Shown in pieces: positions 5,157 to 5,181 of a stretch of DNA of 5,181 nt. Positions within the stretch are counted from its first letter, which is position 1. Each line of letters opens with the position of its first letter. The position numbers and the translations under genes were made by a program. Origin of the DNA: Treponema sp. (GTDB lineage Bacteria > Spirochaetota > Spirochaetia > Treponematales > Breznakiellaceae); NCBI GenBank assembly GCA_031263265.1, contig JAISGE010000215.1, positions 1 to 5,181 on the forward strand. Direction: 5' to 3'. The notes below the pieces were generated by a model. The model was given only the letters and a program-made list of their open reading frames with translations. It searched no databases and was not told where the DNA came from.

Positions 5157-5181
5157 ATGCTCAGGATACACAAAGCCAATC
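5157..5181 (+). CDS. Start of a gene cut by the right edge, product unknown
   Basis: Only the first eight codons (MLRIHKAN) are inside the window, too few to identify the product. The ATG at 5157 is chosen because GGAGG (5143-5147) lies 9 bases upstream and an extended -10 promoter is properly placed before it. The same frame is open back to 5037, with alternative starts TTG 5037, ATG 5040 and ATG 5046, so a protein 37-40 residues longer is possible. That version has only a weak AGGGG site, unless it is translationally coupled to the 7-codon ORF at 5017-5040. The gene is divergent from parC. Confidence 0.5.

Noticed and set aside
4983..5171. Minus-strand 62-codon ORF upstream of parC
   Set aside because: No family resemblance and no convincing ribosome site; it covers the divergent promoter region, where control signals on both strands explain the sequence better.

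Overview
The window looks like chromosomal DNA from a spirochete, most likely a treponeme of intermediate GC content. The evidence is a short (640-residue) ParC-type topoisomerase subunit of the Bacteroidetes/spirochete style, a GlgC whose motifs resemble treponeme and cyanobacterial enzymes, a DUF2804 protein, and a 17-base poly-G tract, a repeat class known from treponeme phase-variable loci. The species cannot be fixed from sequence alone.

Layout. Bases 1-519 are AT-rich and hold no intact gene. They contain the frame-broken 3' end of a plus-strand ORF that runs through the poly-G tract (153-169), a Rho-independent terminator (233-253), and what may be a decayed minus-strand ORF (264-501). 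Bases 520-1548 (+) encode a complete DUF2804 protein. It converges, with a 9-base gap, on glgC (1558-2829, -), ADP-glucose pyrophosphorylase. A 197-base intergenic stretch (2830-3026) carries the glgC promoter and Shine-Dalgarno, a perfect 9-bp-arm palindrome filling the promoter spacer, and a small inverted repeat near the expected transcript start. Bases 3027-4949 (-) encode the ParC/GyrA-type subunit. Bases 4950-5156 form a divergent control region with a candidate parC promoter, an overlapping double dyad, an 11-base perfect complement to the 16S rRNA 3' end, and a candidate extended -10 promoter firing rightward into a gene cut by the window edge (ATG at 5157).

Function. The three complete genes are not an obvious pathway. 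ParC is a chromosome-decatenation housekeeping enzyme, GlgC commits glucose-1-phosphate to glycogen, and the DUF2804 protein has no established role. parC and glgC share a strand and could be partly co-transcribed, but glgC has its own plausible promoter. No new defence or mobile system is evident. The unusual material lies in the non-coding parts: the poly-G tract beside a perfect TATAAT, the palindrome in the glgC promoter, and the structured leaders at the right end.
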